NCBI GenBank assembly: GCA_016705325.1
Contig: JADIYJ010000011.1
Location: 1-18,447, forward strand
DNA: 18,447 bases
DNA from: Pseudomonadota bacterium
GTDB lineage: Bacteria > Pseudomonadota > Gammaproteobacteria > Steroidobacterales > Steroidobacteraceae
Reading direction: 5' to 3'
The first letter of the stretch is position 1. Every line of letters begins with the position of its first letter. Below the pieces are notes generated by a model that worked only from the letters and a program-made list of their open reading frames with translations, was not told where the DNA came from and made no database searches. The translations under genes were made by a program, and so were the position numbers. Shown in pieces: positions 6,932 to 15,367 of the stretch.

Positions 6932-8428
6932 GTGCCGCACCGGGTGCCGGACGTCCTCGCGGCGGTGGATCTCGGCTCGAACAGCTTTCACATGATCGTC
7001 GCCCGTTACAATCACGGGCAGCTCATCGTGCTCGACCGCCTGCGGGAGATGGTTCGTCTCGCCGCGGGCCTCGACGAACACGGCCGCCTCAGCCGCGAAT
7101 CGACGCAGCGCGCGTTGCAGTGCCTCGAACGCTTCGGCCAGCGCCTGCGCGACATGCGGGCGGAGAGCGTGCGCGTCGTCGGCACCAACACCCTGCGCAA
7201 GGCCAAGCGTCGCGGGGTGTTCCTCGAGCGTGCCCGCGACGCGCTCGGTCATCCCATCGAAATCATCTCGGGCGTCGAAGAAGCGCGCCTGATCCATCTC
7301 GGCGTCGCGCACACGACGCCGAACGAAGGCGGCCATCGCCTCGTCGTCGACATCGGCGGCGGCAGCACCGAACTCATCATCGGCGAGGGCCTCTCGGCCA
7401 AGCGACTCGAAAGCCTGTACATGGGTTGCGTCAGCATCAGCGCGCGCTTTTTTCCCGATGGCGAGATCAGCGAAAAGCGCATGAAGCGTGCACGCACGGC
7501 TGCGCACCTGGAACTTGAGCCGGTCATCAATCGCTTCAGGCGTTGCGAGTGGGACATCGCCTATGGCGCCTCCGGCACCTTGCGTGCCGTGGCCGACACG
7601 CTGCAGGCGCGCGAGCCGGTGGCGACGCATGTCGACCGGGCGGGTCTCGAGTGGCTGCTGCAGGAAGCGCTGCGCGCCGGCCAGGCTGCGCGACTCAAGT
7701 TGCCGGGACTGTCGCCAGAGCGGCAGGAGGTGCTGCCAGGCGGCCTCGCCATCCTGCTCGAGGTGTTCGACCGGCTCGGCATCGAAACGATGCGGGTTGC
7801 CGACGGCGCGCTGCGTGAAGGACTGCTGTACGACCTCCTCGGGCGCCTCACCGACGAAGACGCGCGCGTGCGCAGCGTGCGCGCGATGGAAGGGCGCTTC
7901 CACGTCGATACCGCGCAGGCAGATCGCATCGAGGCGACTGCGCTCGCCTTCCTGCGACAGGTGCGAGACGACTGGGGCCTGGACGATCCCCTCGCCGAAC
8001 CGATGCTCGGCTGGGCGGCGCGTCTGCACGAAGTCGGGCTCGACATCGCGCATTCGCAGTACCAGCGGCACGGCGCCTACCTGCTGCAGCATGCGGACTT
8101 GCCTGGCTTTCCGAGCCACGAGCAGCAACTGCTCGCGGCCATTGTCGGTGGTCACCGGCGCAAGCTGCTGCTGACCGCGCTCGACGACCTGATGCCGCCC
8201 TGGCACCTGAAGGCGCTGTACCTGATCGTGCTGTTGCGGCTGGCAGTGCTGCTGCACCGCGGGCGCGGGCCGCGTTCACTGCCCGACATCCGGTTGGCGG
8301 CGAAGGGAAAAAGCGTGGAGCTGACGTTTCCGCGCGGCTGGCTCGACGAGCATCCGCTCAGCGCCATCGATCTCGAGCAGGAAGCGGAATGCCTGGAAGC
8401 CGCGGGGTTCAGGCTGAAAGTCAGTTGA
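6932..8428 (+). CDS. ppx: Exopolyphosphatase / Ppx-GppA phosphatase
   Basis: The 498-residue intact protein is a full-length member of the Ppx/GppA family, which releases phosphate from polyphosphate chains or the 5' phosphate of pppGpp. It has the actin-like ATPase-fold phosphate loops AAVDLGSNSFHM (10-21) and LVVDIGGGSTELIIGEG (near 137-153), with the acidic ISGVEEARLI segment between them. A long C-terminal HD-like region contains LHEVGLDIAHSQYQRHGAYL and LPGFPSHEQQLLAAIVGGHR. Length and the long C-terminal domain favour Ppx over the shorter single-domain forms, but Ppx and GppA cannot be separated surely by eye. The start is a GTG 17 bases after erpA, with no strong Shine-Dalgarno. Codon use matches its neighbours. 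The stop is followed after three bases by an array of heptamers. Confidence 0.93.
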   Translation: MPHRVPDVLAAVDLGSNSFHMIVARYNHGQLIVLDRLREMVRLAAGLDEHGRLSRESTQRALQCLERFGQRLRDMRAESVRVVGTNTLRKAKRRGVFLERARDALGHPIEIISGVEEARLIHLGVAHTTPNEGGHRLVVDIGGGSTELIIGEGLSAKRLESLYMGCVSISARFFPDGEISEKRMKRARTAAHLELEPVINRFRRCEWDIAYGASGTLRAVADTLQAREPVATHVDRAGLEWLLQEALRAGQAARLKLPGLSPERQEVLPGGLAILLEVFDRLGIETMRVADGALREGLLYDLLGRLTDEDARVRSVRAMEGRFHVDTAQADRIEATALAFLRQVRDDWGLDDPLAEPMLGWAARLHEVGLDIAHSQYQRHGAYLLQHADLPGFPSHEQQLLAAIVGGHRRKLLLTALDDLMPPWHLKALYLIVLLRLAVLLHRGRGPRSLPDIRLAAKGKSVELTFPRGWLDEHPLSAIDLEQEAECLEAAGFRLKVS

Positions 8429-8431
8429 AGA

Positions 8432-8466
8432 AGTGATCAGTGAATAGTGAATAGTGAATAGTGAGC
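8432..8466 (+). repeat. Five tandem heptamers AGTGANN after ppx
   Basis: Five units run head to tail: AGTGATC, three copies of AGTGAAT, and AGTGAGC. The array starts after exactly three bases (AGA) following the ppx stop. A similar array of four units lies in opposite orientation after the M23 peptidase gene at 10423-10450, also three bases after the stop. Function is unknown; a 3'-UTR element or a slippage-prone microsatellite is possible. Confidence 0.85.
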
Positions 8467-8673
8467 AGTCGGAGCTGACGGAACGGTGATTCCGTCGCTT
8501 CGATTTGACGCTGCCGACAAGTTGCCCGGGTTCTGTCAGGCCAGTCGGGCAGGAAGCAGACGTTCGCGATTGCGTAAAATCGGCCAAGCAGCAGGCGTTC
8601 GCGACTGACGGCAATCCGGCAATCTGCTTGCTATGTCCCCGGACGATGTGAGAACTGCCGGCTCACACACACT
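8467..8673. other. Non-coding stretch with an imperfect direct repeat
   Basis: No convincing gene is seen between the heptamers and the operator region of the toxin-antitoxin pair. It holds an imperfect direct repeat: AAGCAGACGTTCGCGATTG at 8554-8572 and a relative with a small insertion, AAGCAGCAGGCGTTCGCGAC, at 8586-8605. No intrinsic terminator with a T tract is seen after ppx. Confidence 0.5.
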
Positions 8674-8699
8674 TGTGACTGCATCACATTTGCATTACA
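8674..8699. promoter_or_regulatory. Candidate operator of the toxin-antitoxin operon
   Basis: TGTGACTGCATCACA at 8674-8688 is a palindrome with TGTGA and TCACA half-sites separated by five bases. It overlaps a direct repeat, TGCATCACA (8680-8688) and TGCATTACA (8691-8699), whose copies start 11 bases apart, one helical turn. The block ends eight bases before the antitoxin ATG. Type II antitoxins commonly repress their own promoters through such sites; that role is inferred. Confidence 0.5.
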
Positions 8700-8707
8700 G
8701 TGCGCGT

Positions 8708-9001
8708 ATGAAGACCTCCACCCTCCCCGCCGTGCGTGTCGAGCCCGCGCTGCGTAGCGATGCCGAGGCTGTCCTCGACGAAGGCGAGTCGCTCTCCGAT
8801 TTCGTGGCCGCGTGCGTTCGCGACGGCGTCACTTGGCGGCGCAGCCAAGACGCCTTTCTCGTGCGAGCGCGAGACGCCGTCGAGCGATCCGAGCGTGAAA
8901 ACAACGGGATCTCGCCGCAGGATGTGCTGCGGCGGATGGATGCCCGGCTGGATGCGGCCCGTCAGCGGCTGGCGGCAGGCAAGTCGCGCTCTGGGCGGTG
9001 A
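8708..9001 (+). CDS. Putative type II antitoxin (YlcI/YnfO-like)
   Basis: The 97-residue product starts MKTSTLPAVRVEPALRSDAE, a short strand followed by a helix, like the ribbon-helix-helix start of ParD- or YlcI/YnfO-type proteins. The middle contains LDEGESLSDFVAACVRDGV, the second helix of such folds. The rest is charged and helical (RSQDAFLVRARDAVERSE, LRRMDARLDAARQRLAAGK), suited to wrapping a toxin. Its TGA overlaps the GTG of the toxin gene as GTGA, the classic coupling of antitoxin and toxin. It is preceded by the repeat-rich operator block. Identification rests on fold-like features and the adjacent RelE/ParE-type toxin; the exact family is not certain. Confidence 0.8.
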   Translation: MKTSTLPAVRVEPALRSDAEAVLDEGESLSDFVAACVRDGVTWRRSQDAFLVRARDAVERSERENNGISPQDVLRRMDARLDAARQRLAAGKSRSGR

Positions 9002-9321
9002 CCAGCTACCGCGTTCTCCTGACCGAGGAGGCCGCCGACGACTTGCTGCGGATTGAGGATTTCATCATCGAACGGGAACTCGCCAGCGCGACACCTGACC
9101 TCGATGTAGTGCGGCGCCTCAGAGACGCCGTCGACCGCGCACTTCGATTACTGGAGTTCTCACCGTACTCATGCCGCAAGGCCGCTCGCGCCCTGAACGA
9201 CAAGCAGCGTGAACTCATCGTTCCCTTCGGAAGCGCCGGGCTCGTTGCCGCATTTGAAGTGCGTGGCGACATTGTCCGAGTCGGCGCCATTCGCCATCAG
9301 CTCGAGCAGGATTTCCACTGA
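8998..9321 (+). CDS. Putative RelE/ParE-family toxin
   Basis: The 107-residue product begins TSYRVLLTEEAADDLLRIED, the typical strand-then-helix start of RelE/ParE toxins (Y-x-V-x-x-T-x-x-A-x-x-D-L). It continues with a second helix (RRLRDAVDRALRLLEFSPYS) and the strand pair QRELIVPFGSAGLVAAFEV and DIVRVGAIRHQLEQDF, where the final V-x-A-I-R-H-Q matches the conserved end of ParE-like toxins. RelE members cut mRNA in the ribosome and ParE members poison gyrase; this one cannot be assigned to either by eye. It starts with GTG overlapping the antitoxin stop. The frame is intact with no missing end, so the module could be active. Confidence 0.85.
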   Translation: MTSYRVLLTEEAADDLLRIEDFIIERELASATPDLDVVRRLRDAVDRALRLLEFSPYSCRKAARALNDKQRELIVPFGSAGLVAAFEVRGDIVRVGAIRHQLEQDFH

Positions 9322-9552
9322 TCCTGATCGGCCGCGCTTCTCACCTCTCGTCTGCCTCGGTGAAGCCAAGGCGCTCGTAGAGATTGTCGCGGGCCACACC
9401 GCTACGATTGCGCTGCGCGCAGGCGGCGGCCTCCTGCAGTGGGCCGGTGGCGCCGGGCCGCGCAGTTTGCGTGTGCTGTGAAGGGCCGGCGTTGCAGCAA
9501 CTGCGGGTCAGAATGCAAAGTAGGCGTCGATGATCGCGATGAATTCCGCGCC

Positions 9553-10065
9553 ATGAGTCCTGGCCGCATCCCTAACCCGGACCCCAACGCCGAGGCCCAC
9601 CAGCGTCGACACGCCACGGCCAAAGCGAAGAAGCTGCTGCGCGAGGGCATGGCCCGGCTTCAGGCCGCGCTCGACGACAAGTTCATCATCGACGAAACCC
9701 CGCTCGAGGCGAGCGGCGCGATGCAGCTCGCTGCAGATGCCATGCACGCGGCGCTGCAGCAGCTCGACGCCGCAGACCGCATTGGTCGCTCCGGCGCCGC
9801 GGCACCCGCCGGCGCCCCGACGCGCCAGCAGGGGCAGTTCCTGGCCTACATCAGCGAGTACGTTGCAGCCAATCGGGCTGGCGTGGCGCCAAGCCATGCC
9901 GACCTGCAGAGCTTCTTCAACCTCACGCCTCCATCCGTGAACTCGATGCTCGTGCGGCTGGAACGGTGCGGCTTCATTCGCCGTGTGCCCGGCAAGGCCC
10001 GGGCGATCGAAGTCCTGGTCCCTGCGGCGCACCTGCCGCCACTCGAGCGGCCCTTCAAGTTCTGA
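9553..10065 (+). CDS. Orphan winged-helix protein with LexA/MarR-like DNA-binding domain
   Basis: From the ATG at 9553 the product has 170 residues. The N-terminal half is basic and helical (HQRRHATAKAKKLLREGMAR), then comes an Ala-rich linker (AAAPAGAP). From about residue 89 a winged helix-turn-helix follows: RQQGQFLAYISEYVAANRAG, VAPSHADLQSFFNLTPPSVN, SMLVRLERCGFIRRVPGKAR, AIEVLV. The pattern (helix, V-A-P-S-x-x-D-L, P-P-S-V-N, L-E-x-x-G-F-I-x-R) matches the LexA DNA-binding domain, without the LexA peptidase part. It may be a small regulator; such proteins are often found on mobile or accessory DNA. The frame is open back to 9439, and that extension holds CSNCGSEC, so an upstream start cannot be ruled out, though no good ribosome site is seen for either. 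The 231 bases between the toxin and this start hold no other gene I can support. Confidence 0.7.
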   Translation: MSPGRIPNPDPNAEAHQRRHATAKAKKLLREGMARLQAALDDKFIIDETPLEASGAMQLAADAMHAALQQLDAADRIGRSGAAAPAGAPTRQQGQFLAYISEYVAANRAGVAPSHADLQSFFNLTPPSVNSMLVRLERCGFIRRVPGKARAIEVLVPAAHLPPLERPFKF

Positions 10066-10422
10066 CTCGGGTTCGGCCCCGGCCGCTTCGCGCGCTATCG
10101 TGGCTGCGATGTCATCTGCCCGAGGCGCGAAGGGTTGCCATCCATACTGCGTGTGACAGGATTTGGGTGCGTCGCCGCGCCCAAGCCCCGGCAATGTGGA
10201 CTTGAAGGTCAGCCACTTGCCCAGCTGGGCATCCGTTGGATACCCTGGGTTTGATCGTCGGCTTGCGGGCAGCGAATTCAGACGAGTCGACGACCGGTGT
10301 GGGTCGTTTGTCCCCGTTGAACGTCCGCTATCGGCGCGTGACCCGCTTAAGCTGGAATCCCCGCAAAGTTATTCGGTGACCGAGCCAAAGAAGGGCCCAT
10401 TGCAGGCCCTTCCGTTCTGAGT
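10066..10422. other. Non-coding stretch at the right end of the accessory island
   Basis: I see no supported gene here; the short open frames are not protein-like. It contains the terminator hairpin at 10391-10411 and ends at the second heptamer array. Base composition is slightly lower in GC than the neighbouring genes toward 10290-10400. It could hold remnants of an earlier insertion, but nothing recognisable is left. Confidence 0.5.
10391..10411 (-). terminator. Probable intrinsic terminator for the M23 peptidase gene
   Basis: AAGGGCC (10391-10397) and GGCCCTT (10405-10411) form a perfect seven-base-pair stem around a seven-base loop. Read on the minus strand it lies about 43 bases past the peptidase stop and is followed by CTTTGG, a weak T-rich tail. 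On the plus strand the tail is not T-rich, so the minus direction is preferred. Confidence 0.5.
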
Positions 10423-10450
10423 AATCACTAATCACTGGTCACTAGTCACT
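10423..10450 (-). repeat. Four tandem heptamers AGTGANN after the M23 peptidase gene
   Basis: On the minus strand the units are AGTGACT, AGTGACC, AGTGATT and AGTGATT. They start three bases (GGA) after the peptidase TGA, just as the ppx array starts three bases after its stop. Units are less uniform than at ppx. On the plus strand the two arrays face each other and bracket the toxin-antitoxin/winged-helix island. Confidence 0.85.
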
Positions 10451-10453
10451 TCC

Positions 10454-11800
10454 TCACCGGCTCGCGACGCGGGTGACGGCGCCCTGGCCGCTGGTGAGCT
10501 GCAGTTTCGCGAACTCGGATTCGCTCCGGCTGCGGAATTCCGCCAGGTAACCCGACGGAATTTCCGTGCGCGGCAGCGGGATCGTGGCCGGGTTCTTGTG
10601 CACGCCCTTGACCCGGTATTCGTAGTGCAGGTGCGGACCCGTGGCCGCGCCGGTCATGCCGACGTAACCGATGATGTCGCCCTGCTTCACGGCGCGGCCG
10701 ACGCGCGCCGACTTGCCGAAGCGCGACATGTGGCCATAGACCGTGCTGATGCCCTTGCCGTGATCGATCGTCACGACGTTGCCGTAGCCGCCCTTGCGGC
10801 CGGCAAACTGGACGCGGCCATCGCCGGCCGCCCAGATGGGCGTGCCCGTCGACGCCGCGTAATCGACGCCCTTGTGGGCGCGGACGACGCCGCTGATCGG
10901 GTGCTTGCGGCGCGGATTGAACACCGAGCTTACGCGCGTGAAGTCGAGCGGCGCGCGCAGGAAGGCCTTGCGCATGCCTTTGCCCTCGGGCGTGAAGTAA
11001 CCCTGCACTTCCCCGTCCTGTGACTGGAACCACACGGCCCGATGTGTCTTGCCCTGGTTGACGAACTCGGCGGCGAGCACGCGCCCGTCGTTCACGTATT
11101 CGCCGTCCTGGAACTTCTGCTCGTACAGCACGCTGAATTCGTCGCCTTCGCGCAGATCGAGTGCGAAGTCGATGTCCCAGCCGAAGATCTGGTTGGCGAC
11201 CGTCATGATCGTCTCGGCCGACATGCCGGCGTCCTGGCCAGCCGCGAAGAGCGAGGAGGTGATCTGCGCGCTGCGGCCGACGATCTCGGTCTCGAGCGGG
11301 TTCTCGACGTAATTCACGGCAAAGCCAGCGTCCGAGCGCGCGACCGACAGCGTCAGCGTGTTGCTGATCTGGCGGTTCAGCGACTGCAGCGCGCCGTCGA
11401 CGTGGGTGAACGTGATGATGTCGCCCGGCCGCACGATATCCAGCGCACGGCGGACTTCAGGACGCTGGCGCAGCTCGACGAGCGCCGCCATGTCGATGCC
11501 GACGGAACGGAAGATCTGGTCGAGCGTGTCATTGCGCTGGACCGTGTACTCGACGTTGGCGGGAAAGTCTTCGTCGGTGGCCGTCACGGTCGCCGGCTCG
11601 GCCGACGACGAGGCAACGAGCGCCGTCAGGTCGACCGACGTCGGGGCTTCCTGGCGTGGCCAGGACGCGATCGCAAGGATGCCGGCCACGGCGGCGACCA
11701 GCGGCAGGCTGGTTCCGGCCAGCCAGCGGCGGCGCGTGGACCCGACGATCCGGCCCGACGCTTGCGTGCGCGCCGGCATTGGAAAATCAGACGGTTGCAA
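10454..11800 (-). CDS. M23-family cell-wall endopeptidase with LysM/OapA-like domain (MepM-like)
   Basis: The 448-residue protein has a basic start, one membrane helix at about 29-46 (GTSLPLVAAVAGILAIAS), an OapA/LysM-like domain at about 83-133 (YTVQRNDTLDQIFRSVGIDM, VRPGDIITF), and a long middle region. A peptidase M23 domain follows, with zinc ligands in HKGVD (His309, Asp313) and HLHYE (His390, His392). Such enzymes cut peptide cross-links in peptidoglycan, so the protein should act in the periplasm, anchored to the inner membrane. The domain order matches MepM/YebA-type hydrolases. A second possible start, at residue 8, also begins with Met. It is divergent from tyrS, an arrangement common in gammaproteobacteria. 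A sigma-70-like promoter lies 28 bases upstream. The frame is intact. Confidence 0.93.
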   Translation of the reverse strand: MQPSDFPMPARTQASGRIVGSTRRRWLAGTSLPLVAAVAGILAIASWPRQEAPTSVDLTALVASSSAEPATVTATDEDFPANVEYTVQRNDTLDQIFRSVGIDMAALVELRQRPEVRRALDIVRPGDIITFTHVDGALQSLNRQISNTLTLSVARSDAGFAVNYVENPLETEIVGRSAQITSSLFAAGQDAGMSAETIMTVANQIFGWDIDFALDLREGDEFSVLYEQKFQDGEYVNDGRVLAAEFVNQGKTHRAVWFQSQDGEVQGYFTPEGKGMRKAFLRAPLDFTRVSSVFNPRRKHPISGVVRAHKGVDYAASTGTPIWAAGDGRVQFAGRKGGYGNVVTIDHGKGISTVYGHMSRFGKSARVGRAVKQGDIIGYVGMTGAATGPHLHYEYRVKGVHKNPATIPLPRTEIPSGYLAEFRSRSESEFAKLQLTSGQGAVTRVASR

Positions 11801-11828
11801 TGGTCATCCCCAGTGAGCACTGGCGGGT

Positions 11829-11857
11829 AAAGTAGTTGCGCGGACGCCACGAGTCAA
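11829..11857 (-). promoter_or_regulatory. Sigma-70-type promoter for the M23 peptidase gene
   Basis: On the minus strand TTGACT (11857-11852) and TACTTT (11834-11829) are separated by 17 bases, a good -35/-10 pair. It points toward the peptidase start at 11800. No equally good promoter for tyrS is seen in the 214-base divergent gap. Confidence 0.6.
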
Positions 11858-12014
11858 CTCTTGCGCAGCCATTTTTCTCAATTTGTTCAGAGTCTTGCAG
11901 AAGAGATGTACGGACTGTGACGGTCCTCACCTTGTCCGTGGCGTTGCCTGCGCCAGCGGCAACCACTACAGTCCCGCGCCTTGCACTGCGATACCGCCTG
12001 GAGCGTGCCGATCG

Positions 12015-13212
12015 ATGCTGCCTGCCGACCAACAACTGGCTGAACTGCGCCGCGGCGCCGCCGAGGTGCTGCTGGAAGCCGACCTGCTGCGAAAGCTGGC
12101 TCGCGGCAAGCCACTGCGGGTGAAGGCGGGATTCGACCCGACGGCACCGGACCTGCACCTGGGCCACACGGTGCTGATCAACCGCATGGCCATGTTCCAG
12201 CGCCTCGGCCACGACGTCATCTTCCTGATCGGTGATTTCACGGGGCTCATCGGCGACCCGACCGGGCGCAACGCCACCCGACCGCCCCTGACGCCCGCCG
12301 AGATCAAGGCGAACGCGGAGACGTACCAGGCCCAGATTTTCAAGATCCTGGACCCGGCGCTGACTCGAGTCGAGTTCAACTCGACCTGGATGAGCGCCAT
12401 GGGTTCGGCGGGGATGATCCAGCTTGCGGCAAAGCACACCGTGGCCCGCATGCTCGAGCGCGACGACTTCTCGAAACGCTACAAGTCTGGCCAGGCAATC
12501 GCCATTCATGAGTTCCTGTACCCGCTGGTGCAGGGCTACGACTCGGTGGCCCTGCAGGCCGACGTCGAACTCGGCGGTACCGACCAGAAATTCAACCTGC
12601 TCGTCGGCCGGCAGCTGCAGGAGGCGTACGGCCAGGAGCCGCAGGTGGTGCTGACCATGCCGCTGCTGGAGGGGCTCGATGGCGTCAACAAGATGTCGAA
12701 ATCACTCGGCAACTACATCGGCATTGCCGAGCCCGCCGAGCAGATGTTCGGCAAGCTGATGTCGGTGTCCGACGAGCTTATGTGGCGCTGGTTCGACCTG
12801 CTGTCGTTCCGCACCAATGCTGAGATCGGGCGGCTGCAAGAGGCGTGCGCAGGTGGCGCCAACCCGCGGGACTGCAAGTTCGAGCTGGGCGTGGAAATCG
12901 TCGATCGGTTCCACGGATCAGGCGCCGGCAACCGGGCCCGCGACGAATTCATCGCACGCTTCCAGCGGGGTGCGCTGCCGAGGACGTAACCGAGGTTACG
13001 CTGCAGGTCGGCGCCGGGGCATGGGTCTCGCGCACGTGCTGAAAGGCGCGCAGCTGGTGCCGAGCACGAGTGAAGCCATGCGGCAAGTCAAGCAGGGTGC
13101 CGTGCGCGTGGACGGCGAGCGCGTGGAAGACGCGGCGCGCAGGTTTGCTGCAGGAAATACGCATGTTTTCCAGGTCGGCAAGCGTCGCCTCGCACGCGTC
13201 ACGCTCGAATAA
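12015..13212 (+). CDS. tyrS: Tyrosyl-tRNA synthetase, C-terminal S4 domain displaced by two frameshifts
   Basis: TyrS charges tRNA-Tyr with tyrosine. From the ATG at 12015 it shows AGFDPTAPDLHLGHTVLI with the class I HIGH-type signature HLGH at 48-51, FLIGDFTGLIGDPTGRN, YDSVALQADVELGGTDQKFN (the tyrosine-binding region) and NKMSKSLGN with KMSKS at 226-230. The frame runs to an early TAA at 12989. The missing sequence continues as EDVTEVTLQVG after one lost C near 12978, then shifts again in a GGGG run near 13018. It then reads GLAHVLKGAQLVPSTSEAMR, QVKQGAVRVDGERVEDAA and VFQVGKRRLARVTLE, an S4 RNA-binding domain, to the TAA at 13210-13212. Repaired length is about 400 residues, normal for this type. 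The gene is essential, so the two homopolymer-linked deletions are probably errors. Confidence 0.93.
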
Positions 13213-13293
13213 GGTGCCGGTGTTACGGCTTCGGTTGCTGTTACGGTCGCAGTCCCGACCGTAACAGCAACCGAAGCCGTAACACCGGCACCT
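13212..13293 (+). terminator. Perfect 38-bp hairpin between tyrS and the rRNA promoters
   Basis: The arm at 13212-13249 is the exact reverse complement of the arm at 13256-13293, with a six-base loop (CAGTCC). The hairpin starts on the last base of the tyrS stop codon. It is far longer than an ordinary terminator stem and has no T tract directly after it; the next bases are TGTCGGAAAAATATTTTCC. It may insulate tyrS from the rRNA promoters in both directions. The perfect symmetry could also be a chimera artefact. Confidence 0.6.
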
Positions 13294-13318
13294 GTCGGAA
13301 AAATATTTTCCGCAAGTG

Positions 13319-13346
13319 TTGACGACCCTTCGATCAGAGCTATACT
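13319..13346 (+). promoter_or_regulatory. rRNA operon promoter P1
   Basis: TTGACG (13319-13324) and TATACT (13341-13346) are separated by 16 bases. An A/T-rich block (GGAAAAATATTTTCC, 13297-13311) lies just upstream, placed like an UP element. The bases after the -10 are C/G-rich, as in promoters under stringent control. Confidence 0.7.
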
Positions 13347-13426
13347 TCGCGCCCCTCCGCAGTCACCCCGCCTCAGGGCATCGGTGGCCAGCTGAAAAAC
13401 CCCGACGAAAAAACATTTCGAAGGTG

Positions 13427-13454
13427 TTGACAGCAACGGAAACAGCCGCATAAT
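13427..13454 (+). promoter_or_regulatory. rRNA operon promoter P2
   Basis: TTGACA (13427-13432) and CATAAT (13449-13454) are separated by 16 bases, with A-rich runs upstream (13394-13414) and a G/C-rich discriminator. It lies about 108 bases after P1, the usual tandem arrangement, and about 180 bases before the 16S. Confidence 0.7.
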
Positions 13455-13484
13455 AGGCGGCTCACCTCGGCTGGTTCCGAGGTC

Positions 13485-13495
13485 GCTCTTTAAAA
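13485..13495 (+). promoter_or_regulatory. boxA antitermination site, 16S leader
   Basis: GCTCTTTAAAA matches the rRNA boxA, where NusB/NusE load to keep RNA polymerase from terminating. The same 11 bases recur before the 23S at 15535-15545. Confidence 0.75.
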
Positions 13496-13497
13496 AT

Positions 13498-13528
13498 CGA
13501 ATCAGGTAATTTGTGTGGGGGACTCGCG
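13498..13528 (+). other. 16S processing stem, 5' arm
   Basis: This stretch (starting CGAATCAGGTAA and ending GACTCGCG) pairs with 15180-15210 downstream of the 16S (starting CGCGAGTTCCC and ending TTACCTGTATTCG), with a few bulges. Such leader-trailer helices are RNase III substrates that release pre-16S rRNA. Confidence 0.7.
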
Positions 13529-13630
13529 TCGATCGTTTGTGAGTGCAAACATCGGAACGAGTACCAATTGATAGCCAGTTAATTACTGAAAGTTAGTTGG
13601 GACTTTCTCGAACTAAAGTCGCAAGACTTC

Positions 13631-15154
<1,524 letters not shown>

Positions 15155-15179
15155 AAAGACAGCACGAGCTCATGCTCGG

Positions 15180-15210
15180 CGCGAGTTCCCATTCAAGTTA
15201 CCTGTATTCG
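15180..15210 (+). other. 16S processing stem, 3' arm
   Basis: Partner of the arm at 13498-13528; together they close a long helix around the 16S. Confidence 0.7.
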
Positions 15211-15272
15211 ATTAAAGTGAAGCTGGACTGATCGCCGGCGCCTTGGGTCTGCCCTGGGGACGTCTCGAAGCC

Positions 15273-15349
15273 GGGTCTGTAGCTCAGTTGGTCAGAGCGC
15301 ACCCCTGATAAGGGTGAGGCCGGAAGTTCGAATCTTCCCAGACCCACCA
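15273..15349 (+). tRNA. ileT: tRNA-Ile (anticodon GAT)
   Basis: This is a normal 77-nt cloverleaf with encoded CCA. The acceptor stem is GGGTCTG/CAGACCC, the anticodon stem CACCC/GGGTG with loop CTGATAA (GAT at 15307-15309), the T stem GGAAG/CTTCC with loop TTCGAAT, and the discriminator A. It lies 118 bases after the 16S in the standard spacer position. Confidence 0.98.
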
Positions 15350-15367
15350 TTCTGGGGATCTGACCTG

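Noticed and set aside
6824..8257. Long minus-strand open frame opposite ppx
   Set aside because: The opposite strand codes a complete Ppx with both phosphate loops, and the minus product is His/Gln/Arg-rich without motifs.
8432..8466. CRISPR-like array
   Set aside because: Units are seven bases and directly adjacent with no spacers; these are simple tandem heptamers.
8674..8688. CRP binding site
   Set aside because: TGTGA and TCACA half-sites are spaced by five rather than six bases and sit against a TA start codon. A local operator fits better.
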